Origin: Actinomycetota bacterium
GTDB lineage: Bacteria > Actinomycetota > Acidimicrobiia > Acidimicrobiales > Poriferisodalaceae
Assembly: GCA_013151655.1 (NCBI GenBank)
Contig: JAADHX010000197.1
Span: 1 to 7,840, forward strand
DNA: 7,840 bases
Direction: 5' to 3'
A model generated the notes under the pieces. That model was not told the origin of the DNA. It saw nothing but the letters and a program-made list of their open reading frames with translations, and did no database searches. Of this stretch, positions 1 through 6,829 are shown piece by piece (positions within the stretch are counted from its first letter, which is position 1; each line of letters begins with the position of its first letter). A program made the translations under genes and the position numbers.

Positions 1-369
1 GGCACCAATCCAACCTTCGGCCAGGGTGAGCGCCTTGGCGTCGTTGTCAACGTAGGTGGGCAATCCGAGCCTGGCTTCGAGCCGATAGCGCAACGCAAAG
101 TCGTTCCACTGGGCAATGTTCAGCGGCGAAACCGTCTCGACGCGCATGTCCATGGGCCCGCCACAACCAACCCCACACATGATCGGCGTCGTCGCACCCG
201 CCAAGTTCGCAGCCTCGTCTCGCACACGTTCGGCAGTGGAGGCGACGAGCTCGAAGAGATCTTCCTCGGTGCCGCCACCGGTAAGAACTCGGCGACGAAA
301 AATGACCTGGCCGTCGCCAGCCACAACACCGCACTCGACTTTGGTTCCGCCGATGTCGATTGCGATCAC
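1..369 (-). CDS. ROK family sugar kinase (glucokinase-like), N-terminal part, cut by window edge
   Basis: The reading frame is open to base 1, giving 123 residues; the C-terminal part lies outside the window. It opens with VIAIDIGGTKVE, the phosphate-binding DxGGTK motif of ROK kinases (residues 5-10). GVGCGGPMD follows at 66-74, then VSPLNIAQW (80-88), and NDAKALTLAEGW (109-120), where D110 matches the family's catalytic aspartate. ROK proteins are mostly cytoplasmic ATP-dependent glucose, N-acetylmannosamine or fructose kinases, and some are repressors with an added N-terminal helix-turn-helix. No such domain is present, so this is a kinase; the sugar cannot be told. The zinc-binding cysteine motif would lie beyond the edge. 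The GTG at 369 gives the usual family N-terminus, and third-position GC drops upstream of it. The frame stays open to an ATG at 450, which would add 27 residues and sits 8 nt from a -10-like hexamer. Neither start has a clear ribosome binding site. Confidence 0.85.
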   Translation of the reverse strand, partial: MIAIDIGGTKVECGVVAGDGQVIFRRRVLTGGGTEEDLFELVASTAERVRDEAANLAGATTPIMCGVGCGGPMDMRVETVSPLNIAQWNDFALRYRLEARLGLPTYVDNDAKALTLAEGWIGA

Positions 370-458
370 ACTGCCAGCCGGGGAACGAAGTTGGAGCGCC
401 GACGGGTTAGCTACTTGACCAGCTTGATCGGGGGCCGATGCGGGAAACATTGCCACGT

Positions 459-468
459 ACTCTAGGCT
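459..468. promoter_or_regulatory. candidate divergent promoter core (back-to-back -10 hexamers)
   Basis: The ten bases ACTCTAGGCT contain TAGGCT on the plus strand (463-468) and TAGAGT on the minus strand (464-459), both matching the actinobacterial TANNNT -10 pattern and sharing the central TA. Each is followed by exactly 8 nt before a start codon: GTG at 477 on plus (moxR) and ATG at 450 on minus (the extended ROK frame). This would suit leaderless or nearly leaderless transcripts. No convincing -35 box is seen on either strand, so the call rests on the hexamers and their symmetry alone. Confidence 0.35.
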
Positions 469-476
469 CCCACGTT

Positions 477-1448
477 GTGACCGACCTCACGACGGTGCCC
501 GCGCCCGCTACTACATTCGCCGATCACTTCGATCGAATAGTCGACAATATCGAGAAGGTCATCAGAGGCAAACGCCTGGTGATCGAACGATCGGTCGTTT
601 GCCTAATGGCCGAGGGCCACCTGTTGGTGGAAGATGTGCCTGGAGTCGGCAAGACCAGCTTGGCCAAGGCCCTCGCAACCTCGATCGACTGCAAGTTCGG
701 ACGGGTGCAGTTCACCCCTGACGTCCTGCCAAGCGACGTCACCGGCGTTAGCATCTGGCAACGCGAACAGCGCCAGTTCGAGTTTCAACCTGGCCCGATA
801 TTTGCCAACATTGTTCTCGGCGACGAAATCAACCGTGCTTCGCCAAAAACTCAGGCCGCGCTGCTCGAAGCGATGGAAGAGCGCCAAGTAACCATCGACG
901 GTATTTCCCACACGCTCGAACAACCTTTCATGGTTCTAGCGACGCAAAACCCGATGGAGCACGAGGGAACCTACCCTCTGCCAGACTCACAACTCGACCG
1001 GTTCTTAATGCGGGTCTCGGTCGGATACCCAGACCGAGGCGCGGCCATCGAGATCCTCGATGGGCACGGCCAGACTCGCGTCGAAATTGCGTCGGTCATC
1101 GACGCCGCAACCGTGTCTTCGATGATCGACGCGGCCCGCGGCGTACACGTTGCCCCCTCGATTAAGGGGTACATCGTGGCCTTGGCCGAAGCGTCACGTC
1201 AGCACAGTGCTGTGGCTCTAGGTGTCTCACCCCGGGCGACCGTTGCTCTTCAAAGTGCATCCAGAGCCCTCGCCGCTTCTCGAGGCCGAGACCACGTAGT
1301 TCCCGATGACATCAAAGAGTTGGCCGAGGTAGTTCTGAGCCACCGGCTCGCTCTGACATCGGACGCTCAGCTACAAGGACGTTCGGTCTCAGCCGTTATC
1401 AACGACATAGCCGAAGCGGTGCCGGTTCCAACCGGCCACGACGCGTAA
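477..1448 (+). CDS. MoxR-family AAA+ ATPase
   Basis: A 323-residue cytoplasmic ATPase of the MoxR group, chaperone-like AAA+ proteins thought to remodel or activate partner proteins, usually encoded beside DUF58 or von Willebrand A genes. Numbering from V1 at 477: Walker A DVPGVGKTS at 53-61; FTPDVLPSDVTG (79-90), a MoxR signature; Walker B IVLGDEINRA (112-121); sensor-1 region ATQNPMEHEGTYPLPDSQLDRF (155-176) with the asparagine in ATQNP; sensor-2 arginine in GVSPR (249-253). All nucleotide-handling residues look intact and length is normal. An ATG at 438 would add 13 residues, but those codons have low third-position GC, whereas bias turns typical from GTG 477, which also lies 8 nt after TAGGCT. 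It is the first gene of the operon; the DUF58 gene starts 5 nt after its stop. The family assignment is secure, the client protein unknown. Confidence 0.93.
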   Translation: MTDLTTVPAPATTFADHFDRIVDNIEKVIRGKRLVIERSVVCLMAEGHLLVEDVPGVGKTSLAKALATSIDCKFGRVQFTPDVLPSDVTGVSIWQREQRQFEFQPGPIFANIVLGDEINRASPKTQAALLEAMEERQVTIDGISHTLEQPFMVLATQNPMEHEGTYPLPDSQLDRFLMRVSVGYPDRGAAIEILDGHGQTRVEIASVIDAATVSSMIDAARGVHVAPSIKGYIVALAEASRQHSAVALGVSPRATVALQSASRALAASRGRDHVVPDDIKELAEVVLSHRLALTSDAQLQGRSVSAVINDIAEAVPVPTGHDA

Positions 1449-1453
1449 CTCGC

Positions 1454-2638
1454 ATGCGGCTAACCCGCCAGGGTGTCTTGCTGACCATAGTCGGTGCCTC
1501 CCTGGTGGTGGCAGGACGCATCTTCTCGATCTGGGAGCTCTATGTTCTGGGCGCTGCGCTGGTGTCGCTCGTTGCTATCGCAGCCCTCTCGGTTGCTAGT
1601 TCGCGGTTGCGGCTTGGGGTAGCTCGAAAGATCCAACCATCGCGTCTGCACGCCGGCGAGCCGGCCAGAGTCGACCTGGCCGTCTCGAATCGAGGCGGAC
1701 GCACGCCGCTGCTCCACCTGCTCGATCCAGTCCAGGGAACAAGCGGCGCTCACGTTATTCTTGGTCCTCTCTACGGCGGCGAGAAGGCAGGCGCCGCCTA
1801 CCAGCTCCCCAGGACTCGTCGCGGCATCTTGACCGTTGGCCCGCTCGACATCCAAGTCACCGACTCGTTTGGGCTGGCCAAACTCAACGTGTCGGCAGCT
1901 AGCGCCAACCGTCTCACCGTTTTCCCCAAGCTGCACGACATCGTGCCCGTACCGTTCACCACCGGCGACGAAATCTCAGGCGCGGCGCCGAGCCCCGATG
2001 CGCTCGGTCGAAGCGGCGACGATTTCTACGCCCTTCGCCAGTACACCGTCGGCGACGATCTACGTCGGGTCCATTGGCGTTCGACGGCGCGTCACGGCGA
2101 ACTGATGGTCCGCCAGCAGGAACTTCCCTGGAACGGGCGACTCACGGTCATGCTAGATACCCGCCGACGCACCGAAGACGAGCAACCGTTCGAGCTTGCC
2201 GTAGAGGTGGCCGCCAGCCTGCTGGCTGCGAGCTCGCGACGACGCGACCTGACACGCCTCGTCACCACAGCCGGCGGCGACTCTGGAGCCGCAGCGGGGG
2301 GTCTTCACCTCGACTCCATGCTTGAGTTCCTCGCTATCGTCAAGACAACACCGGCAGGCACACTGAAGGCGGCGCTGTCGTCGTTGCTTCAAGGTTCGGG
2401 CGGCGGCGCCCTGGTCTTGGTGTTGGCCACGCCATCACAAAGCGAGATCGACGAGTCGGTTCGGCTGAGGCTCAGGTACCCGAGTGTCACGGTCGTGGCC
2501 TGCAACACTGCGCCACGCGACGACGTCGTCTCCCAACCAGTTCCTGGGGTAACAGTCATCAACGCCAACGACGCAACCGCGTTCGTCGATGGCTGGGCGG
2601 CTGCACGCGGACGTCGAAGCTCTACAGCATGGGTCTAA
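1454..2638 (+). CDS. DUF58 membrane-anchored protein (MoxR partner)
   Basis: A 394-residue DUF58 protein. Two hydrophobic segments near the N-terminus (about 7-22 and 27-47) form a membrane hairpin, followed by a beta-rich region (about 50-165) with a TDSFGL motif (136-141), matching the family's DPFGL. The DUF58 signature runs from DFYALRQYTVGDD (190-202) through RRVHWRSTARHGELMVRQQE (204-223), with the conserved Tyr, Gly-Asp, Trp and Ala-Arg residues in place. The downstream part (about 228-385) resembles a von Willebrand A-like fold: VMLDTRRR carries the first-strand aspartate (D235), but a full metal-site motif is not obvious. The family is almost always encoded after a MoxR gene, and direct partnership is the usual inference. 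It begins 5 nt after the moxR stop without a clear Shine-Dalgarno, and its stop is followed by a single base before the next start, so translational coupling is likely. Biochemical function unknown. Confidence 0.93.
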   Translation: MRLTRQGVLLTIVGASLVVAGRIFSIWELYVLGAALVSLVAIAALSVASSRLRLGVARKIQPSRLHAGEPARVDLAVSNRGGRTPLLHLLDPVQGTSGAHVILGPLYGGEKAGAAYQLPRTRRGILTVGPLDIQVTDSFGLAKLNVSAASANRLTVFPKLHDIVPVPFTTGDEISGAAPSPDALGRSGDDFYALRQYTVGDDLRRVHWRSTARHGELMVRQQELPWNGRLTVMLDTRRRTEDEQPFELAVEVAASLLAASSRRRDLTRLVTTAGGDSGAAAGGLHLDSMLEFLAIVKTTPAGTLKAALSSLLQGSGGGALVLVLATPSQSEIDESVRLRLRYPSVTVVACNTAPRDDVVSQPVPGVTVINANDATAFVDGWAAARGRRSSTAWV

Positions 2639-2639
2639 A

Positions 2640-4919
2640 ATGAGTGACAACTCACGCATCATGAACCGTAACCGTCCGGTCCGCGAGGTCAGAGGTTGGC
2701 CGCTCAGCCTCACCGAACTCGCCGTTGTGCTGGTCAATATCGCGGTCGTGTTCGGCTTGCGTCGACTCTTCGATTCATGGGACTACTTCGGTCCTACGGC
2801 GATCTCACTTGGGGCTGCCCACCTCTTGGCCTGGCTTATGCGTAGGGCCAGGCTAAGCATGTTGGTCTCGGTCATCACGTCCATGGTCATCATGGTCTTC
2901 TTCATTGCCAACGCACGTTACGGCTCAACCACCGCAGCGTTCATCCCCACCGCCGACACATGGAGCGCTCTCGGCGATCATATGAGTTTGGCTTGGGATG
3001 AGTTCGCCGTCGTCAAAGCTCCAGCCCCCGCTCTCGAAGGTTTCGTTGTTGCACTGATGGTCGTGATGTGGATTGTGGCCACGATCTCAGACATGGCCGC
3101 GTTCAGAGTTAGAACTGTCCTCGAAGCTCTGCTGCCAGCGACGACCATCTTCGTGTTCACTGCGCTCCTCGGCGTCGACGATGGTCGGGTGCTCACCACC
3201 GCAGGCTTTCTAGCTGCGGCCGGTCTGTTTCTTCTGGCTTCGCGCATTGCCTTCCCTCTGTCTGCCGCGGTTCCTGTTGGCAGAGCATCCTCGTCGCAGC
3301 CACTGGTGCAGTTACGAGCTGGAGTGGCCATCGTCGCAGGCGCCCTGCTCTTGGGAGTCGTTGCCGGCCCGCTGCTGCCCGGAGTCGGCGGCGAACCCGT
3401 CATCGACTGGAAGAACCTCGACGGCAGCGGCGGATCGCGGGTCACATTGTCGCCGCTCGTCGATGCGAGAGGCCGCCTGGTTCAGCAATCTGACGTCGAG
3501 TTGTTCCGGGTCAAAACCGATGTCGAGACGGGCGCCTATTGGCGAACCACCTCGCTCGATTCGTATGAGAACGGCGTCTGGGGCTCCAAGTACACCTACA
3601 CATCAGCCCAAGGCACCCTGTCAAGGCCAGACTCGTCCGACGGTGTGATCATCCAAGCCGAAATCACTATCGCCAACCTTGGCGACATCTGGCTGCCGAC
3701 CCCATACGAAGCCGTCTCGGTGAGTGGCATCGATGCCTCGTGGGACGACGAATCATCAAGCCTGGTCACGGCCAGCGGTCGCACCACCCCTGGCACCCAG
3801 TACACGGTCCGAGCGATTATTCCCACCTACTCACCGGCGTCGTTGCGCGCCGCGTCTGGGTTCATCCCAGACGACATTCGCATCCGCTACACCGCACTCC
3901 CCGTCGATGTCAGCTCGCGGGTTGCCGACCTAGCCCGAGAACTCACGGCCGATCTGTCGACGAACTTCGACCGGGCGCTGGCGCTTCAGCAGTTCTTCCG
4001 AGGCAACTTCAGATACAGCACCGACGTGAGCACCGGTCACGACAATGATCGACTCGAAACGTTCGTCTTCGACGAGCGCGTCGGTTACTGCGAGCAGTTC
4101 GCAGGCACATTTGCAGTAATGGCCCGATCGATAGGTCTGCCAACCCGCGTGGCCGTTGGTTTTACACCAGGCGAACGGGTCGGCGATGAGTTCATTGTTC
4201 GCGGCACCTACTATCACGCCTGGCCTGAGGTCTGGATCGACGGGTCATGGGTGTCGTTCGAGCCAACACCTGGTCGCGGATCGCCACAAGCTGTCCGCTG
4301 GACCGGCGTCGACCCGGCCCAAGAGGGCGGTTTCGAAGCGGCTCTCGAAGGCGAAGAGTTTAATGATGGCGGCCAACTGGCCCTCCCATCGACCACCTTC
4401 GACGTCAACGACAACCTGCTCGATCTCAACCAAGCCGACGATGCCGACGAAACAGCCACCGGCGGCGGCGGTGGCGTCCCAACTTGGCTCGTCCCAGTGG
4501 CGTCAATCGTTGCCGTTGTGCTGCTGCTCAGTCTCGGCTGGTGGTTTGGACTGCCAGCCCTCGTGCGTCTCCGGCGCCGTCGCCGTCACGATGCCGCCGC
4601 CGACTCCCGAGCCCGCGTCTTCGAGATCTGGCGAGACGTCACCAACGAATACAGCTCTCACGGCCGAATGATCGAGCCCCACGAAACCCGCCACGAGTTC
4701 ATCGATCGGCTCAGGGTCGATGCGTGGGTTCCATCGGCGAAACTCGATGCTCTCGCAAGCTCAACCGATGGCTCCCAGTACGGCGCCACGGAACCAACCG
4801 ACACCGAGATCGAATCGTTACGCGAGTTAAGCGACGAGATCATCTCAACTCTGTACGACCGCGGCGATACGAGCGACAGGATCCGCCGGCGGCTGAACCC
4901 CCGGAGCTTGCTGAGCTAA
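2640..4919 (+). CDS. TgpA-like membrane transglutaminase-fold protein with DUF3488 and DUF4129 regions
   Basis: A 759-residue integral membrane protein, third in the operon. Numbering from the ATG at 2640, seven hydrophobic segments lie at about 23-41, 49-67, 73-91, 130-151, 161-177, 184-203 and 225-245 (TgpA_N/DUF3488). An extracytoplasmic part contains YWRTTSLDSYENGVW (300-314). The transglutaminase core has VGYCEQFAG (481-489, catalytic Cys484), YYHAWPEVW (524-532, His526) and WVSFEPTPG (537-545), where Glu541 sits at the usual Asp position. A Gly-rich linker leads to a last membrane helix (about 613-640), an Arg cluster, and a cytoplasmic DUF4129-like tail with TRHEF and YGA. Members may crosslink, hydrolyse or cleave envelope proteins; the substrate is unknown. 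An ATG at 2589 in frame would overlap DUF58 by 50 nt. The ATG at 2640, one base after the DUF58 stop, is preferred; ATG 2661 is a further option. Confidence 0.93.
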   Translation: MSDNSRIMNRNRPVREVRGWPLSLTELAVVLVNIAVVFGLRRLFDSWDYFGPTAISLGAAHLLAWLMRRARLSMLVSVITSMVIMVFFIANARYGSTTAAFIPTADTWSALGDHMSLAWDEFAVVKAPAPALEGFVVALMVVMWIVATISDMAAFRVRTVLEALLPATTIFVFTALLGVDDGRVLTTAGFLAAAGLFLLASRIAFPLSAAVPVGRASSSQPLVQLRAGVAIVAGALLLGVVAGPLLPGVGGEPVIDWKNLDGSGGSRVTLSPLVDARGRLVQQSDVELFRVKTDVETGAYWRTTSLDSYENGVWGSKYTYTSAQGTLSRPDSSDGVIIQAEITIANLGDIWLPTPYEAVSVSGIDASWDDESSSLVTASGRTTPGTQYTVRAIIPTYSPASLRAASGFIPDDIRIRYTALPVDVSSRVADLARELTADLSTNFDRALALQQFFRGNFRYSTDVSTGHDNDRLETFVFDERVGYCEQFAGTFAVMARSIGLPTRVAVGFTPGERVGDEFIVRGTYYHAWPEVWIDGSWVSFEPTPGRGSPQAVRWTGVDPAQEGGFEAALEGEEFNDGGQLALPSTTFDVNDNLLDLNQADDADETATGGGGGVPTWLVPVASIVAVVLLLSLGWWFGLPALVRLRRRRRHDAAADSRARVFEIWRDVTNEYSSHGRMIEPHETRHEFIDRLRVDAWVPSAKLDALASSTDGSQYGATEPTDTEIESLRELSDEIISTLYDRGDTSDRIRRRLNPRSLLS

Positions 4920-4940
4920 GAGCCCGCTTACCGGCTCAGC
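4910..4940. terminator. candidate bidirectional terminator hairpin
   Basis: A perfect 7-bp inverted repeat, GCTGAGC (4910-4916) and GCTCAGC (4934-4940), encloses 17 nt including the TAA of the transglutaminase gene. A nested GAGCC/GGCTC pairing (4920-4924 with 4933-4937) is an alternative. It lies between two convergent stops only 23 nt apart, where a shared terminator would be expected. No T-tract follows on either strand, so the call is tentative. Confidence 0.3.
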
Positions 4941-4942
4941 CT

Positions 4943-5329
4943 CTAGGAGTCGGTGCCGTCTTTGTCGTTACGACGCCGACGCGCCTTGTCACCAATGCCA
5001 CCGACCACGTCGCGCACGCTAGTGGCCCTCATGTTGCCTGTGACCTGGGCCAACCCGGCTCGCCCCAGCTTGCGGGCATTGCGTTCGATGATGATGACCG
5101 AGCCGAATATGAGAAGGAATCCGACGAACGACAGCACAAAGTGAACAGATAGAGCCGCTATCAGCAGACCCACGCCGACAACTACTCCGAAGAGAGCCCA
5201 CTTGATGGTGCGCCAGGAGTGTCGATACAGCGTCGTTTCGCCGACTTCGCGGGCGAACTCGGGATCGGACTCATAGAAGTCCTGCTCGATCTCCTGAAGG
5301 ATCCGTTGTTCGTTTTCAGAGAGCGGCAT
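4943..5329 (-). CDS. DUF3040 small membrane protein
   Basis: A 128-residue protein opening with MPLSENEQRILQEIEQDF and DPEFA (22-26), the hallmark N-terminus of the actinobacterial DUF3040 family. Two hydrophobic segments (about 43-62 and 64-82) form a membrane hairpin. The tail is basic, with GDKARRRR at 113-120, so both ends probably face the cytoplasm. Function is unknown; from memory, family members often sit near the mraZ/rsmH division and cell-wall cluster, which suggests an envelope role, but that cluster is not in this window. The start is well supported: GAAGGG lies at 5338-5343, 8 nt before the ATG, one of the few clear ribosome binding sites here. It follows dinB on the same strand after a 127-nt gap with a candidate promoter of its own. 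It converges with the transglutaminase gene. Confidence 0.9.
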   Translation of the reverse strand: MPLSENEQRILQEIEQDFYESDPEFAREVGETTLYRHSWRTIKWALFGVVVGVGLLIAALSVHFVLSFVGFLLIFGSVIIIERNARKLGRAGLAQVTGNMRATSVRDVVGGIGDKARRRRNDKDGTDS

Positions 5330-5337
5330 TAAGCCAA

Positions 5338-5343
5338 CCCTTC
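5338..5343 (-). promoter_or_regulatory. ribosome binding site of the DUF3040 gene
   Basis: Read on the minus strand the bases are GAAGGG, 8 nt ahead of the ATG at 5329. It fixes the start, and it stands out because most other starts in the window have no such sequence. Confidence 0.6.
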
Positions 5344-5365
5344 GTTCAGTTCACGGACGGCACAC

Positions 5366-5392
5366 ATTATGCCCATCAATCGGTCGGAGCAA
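5366..5392 (-). promoter_or_regulatory. candidate promoter of the DUF3040 gene
   Basis: On the minus strand a -35-like TTGCTC (5392-5387) is followed after 15 nt by a -10-like CATAAT (5371-5366). Transcription would begin near 5359, leaving a leader of about 30 nt that includes the GAAGGG ribosome binding site. The spacer is shorter than the ideal 17 nt. The box lies in the 127-nt gap after dinB, so the DUF3040 gene could be expressed independently of it. Confidence 0.35.
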
Positions 5393-5456
5393 CGTTGGAA
5401 TCCATAGTCTGTCACAGCTACACGCGAGAACCACGCGCGGGCTCCGCCGATTCCCG

Positions 5457-6827
5457 TCATCTCTTGTCGGCTTGTGGACCCCAGAGTTCGCGCCCAGGCC
5501 CAGGTTCTCGGGCGTTAACAAGACGGCCGGGCCCAATGGCCGCGTCGCCAAACCGGGCTCGTATGTCGTCGAGGGTTTCGGTGACCTCGGCCCAGTCCGC
5601 ATCGCTGCCTCCGCCAGCGGTGGACGAGACATCGTTGGTGGCGTCGAGTTGGGCATCGAACGACAACTGAAGGCCAATCGGCGAAGCCAGATTGGCGGCC
5701 CCAAGCCCAAGAAGGCGGACTCCTCGTTCCTCGATAGCTGCAACTAGCTCAGGATCGTTCAGCAGGGTCGACGCGGCCTTGATGAATTGGGTAGCGGTGG
5801 TGAGTTCGTCTTCGGGCGAGACCGATCGTGTGATGGTCTGGAAGTCGCCAAAACGCAACTTGATCTGCACCGTCGATGCGGCGAGCGATGCCGCCCTGAC
5901 TCTGGCCGACACGGCGTCGGCCAGACGTACAACGACACCGTGAAGCGCTTCGAGGTCATGGTGATCTGTCGGAAACGTCTGCTCGTGGCTGATGGACTTG
6001 GCACCACGGCCCGAAACGACCGGTCGGTCATCGATCCCCATCGAGAGCTGAGACAGATGCTGCCCCGATGCTCGCCCGAGCGTCGCACACAGCGCGTCGG
6101 TCGGAATCTTCGCTAGATCTCCAATCGTGTGAACACCAATGGCCGCGAGCCGCTCGTGAGTCTTTGGACCCACACCCCATAGGCCACGGATCGGGTGTGC
6201 GTGAAGAAAGTCGAGCTCGTCTTCGACAGCGACGACCACTACTCCACGACCGGGGCGAGTGCCGTCTCGGCTGGCCTTGGGTTTGGCTGCCTCAGACGCC
6301 AACTTGGCCAGAAGTTTGTTTCTAGCCACGCCAACCGAAGATGCCAGACCCAACTCGTCAAGTATTCGATTCCTGAGCGTTGTCGCTATGGCAGCACCAT
6401 CGCCGAACAACCGAAACGCTCCGCCAATGTCGAGAAACGCTTCGTCGAGCGCTATGGGCTCAATGACGGGCGTAACCGTACGAAACACCTCGTGGAGCTT
6501 GGCCGAAACCTCGCCGTACCGCCCGTGGTCGCCGTGAAGGAATATCGCGTTCGGACACCGCTTGCGAGCGATTGATGTGGGCATGGCCGAGTGCACGCCA
6601 TAAGCCCTGGCCTCATATGAGGCCGCGGCTACGACGCCCCGCTTGCCGGTACCGCCAACAATGACAGGAAGCCCACGAAGTGACGGATCGCGAAGTACTT
6701 CAACCGCAACGAAGAACGCATCGATGTCGAGGTGTAGGACCCTCAGCCGTCTTTGGGCTGCGCCTACCTCGTGGGCGCGCTGAGACATGTTCGGAGCGCC
6801 GGTTTGGTGCAATCTGGGACCGCCCAT
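5457..6827 (-). CDS. dinB: DNA polymerase IV (Y-family translesion polymerase)
   Basis: A 456-residue Y-family polymerase that copies past damaged bases at low fidelity. Numbering from the ATG at 6827: VLHLDIDAFFVAVE (30-43) holds metal ligand D34 and probable steric-gate F39. RGVVAAASYEARAYGVHSAMP (63-83) is the fingers motif. PIALDEAFLD (124-133) supplies D128 and E129, with Ala where Ser is usual before LDEA. SVGVARNKLLAKLAS (164-178) closes the palm. A helix-hairpin-helix lies at GLWGVGPKT (215-223), and the little finger spans about 270-385. QLSF (387-390) resembles a shortened beta-clamp-binding motif. The last 65 residues carry an IRARFG motif (422-427) common in actinobacterial DinB. 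The frame is open to an ATG at 6911 inside the NUDIX gene, which is unlikely. ATG 6827, 2 nt after the NUDIX stop, fits translational coupling; ATG 6788 (443 residues) is closer to family length. Confidence 0.96.
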   Translation of the reverse strand: MGGPRLHQTGAPNMSQRAHEVGAAQRRLRVLHLDIDAFFVAVEVLRDPSLRGLPVIVGGTGKRGVVAAASYEARAYGVHSAMPTSIARKRCPNAIFLHGDHGRYGEVSAKLHEVFRTVTPVIEPIALDEAFLDIGGAFRLFGDGAAIATTLRNRILDELGLASSVGVARNKLLAKLASEAAKPKASRDGTRPGRGVVVVAVEDELDFLHAHPIRGLWGVGPKTHERLAAIGVHTIGDLAKIPTDALCATLGRASGQHLSQLSMGIDDRPVVSGRGAKSISHEQTFPTDHHDLEALHGVVVRLADAVSARVRAASLAASTVQIKLRFGDFQTITRSVSPEDELTTATQFIKAASTLLNDPELVAAIEERGVRLLGLGAANLASPIGLQLSFDAQLDATNDVSSTAGGGSDADWAEVTETLDDIRARFGDAAIGPGRLVNAREPGPGRELWGPQADKR

Positions 6828-6829
6828 GT

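Noticed and set aside
438..476. ATG at 438 as the moxR start (13 extra residues)
   Set aside because: These codons have low third-position GC unlike the rest of the gene, and the extra residues exceed the usual MoxR N-terminus. GTG 477 fits better.
2589..2639. ATG at 2589 as the transglutaminase start
   Set aside because: It would overlap the DUF58 gene by 50 nt. The ATG at 2640, one base after the DUF58 stop, is a classic coupled start and leaves the full membrane domain intact.
4461..4478. GGC/GGT repeat tract in the transglutaminase gene as a regulatory or slippage site
   Set aside because: It encodes a short Gly linker before the last membrane helix, an ordinary feature. The frame is intact on both sides.
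4484..5152. A 222-residue Arg/Pro-rich plus-strand open frame
   Set aside because: It overlaps the transglutaminase C-terminus and most of the DUF3040 gene, both well supported. Its composition is that of an out-of-frame GC-rich reading.
5400..5456. Terminator hairpin after dinB
   Set aside because: Only 4-bp stems such as GCGG/CCGC are found, with no T-tract. This is too weak to annotate.
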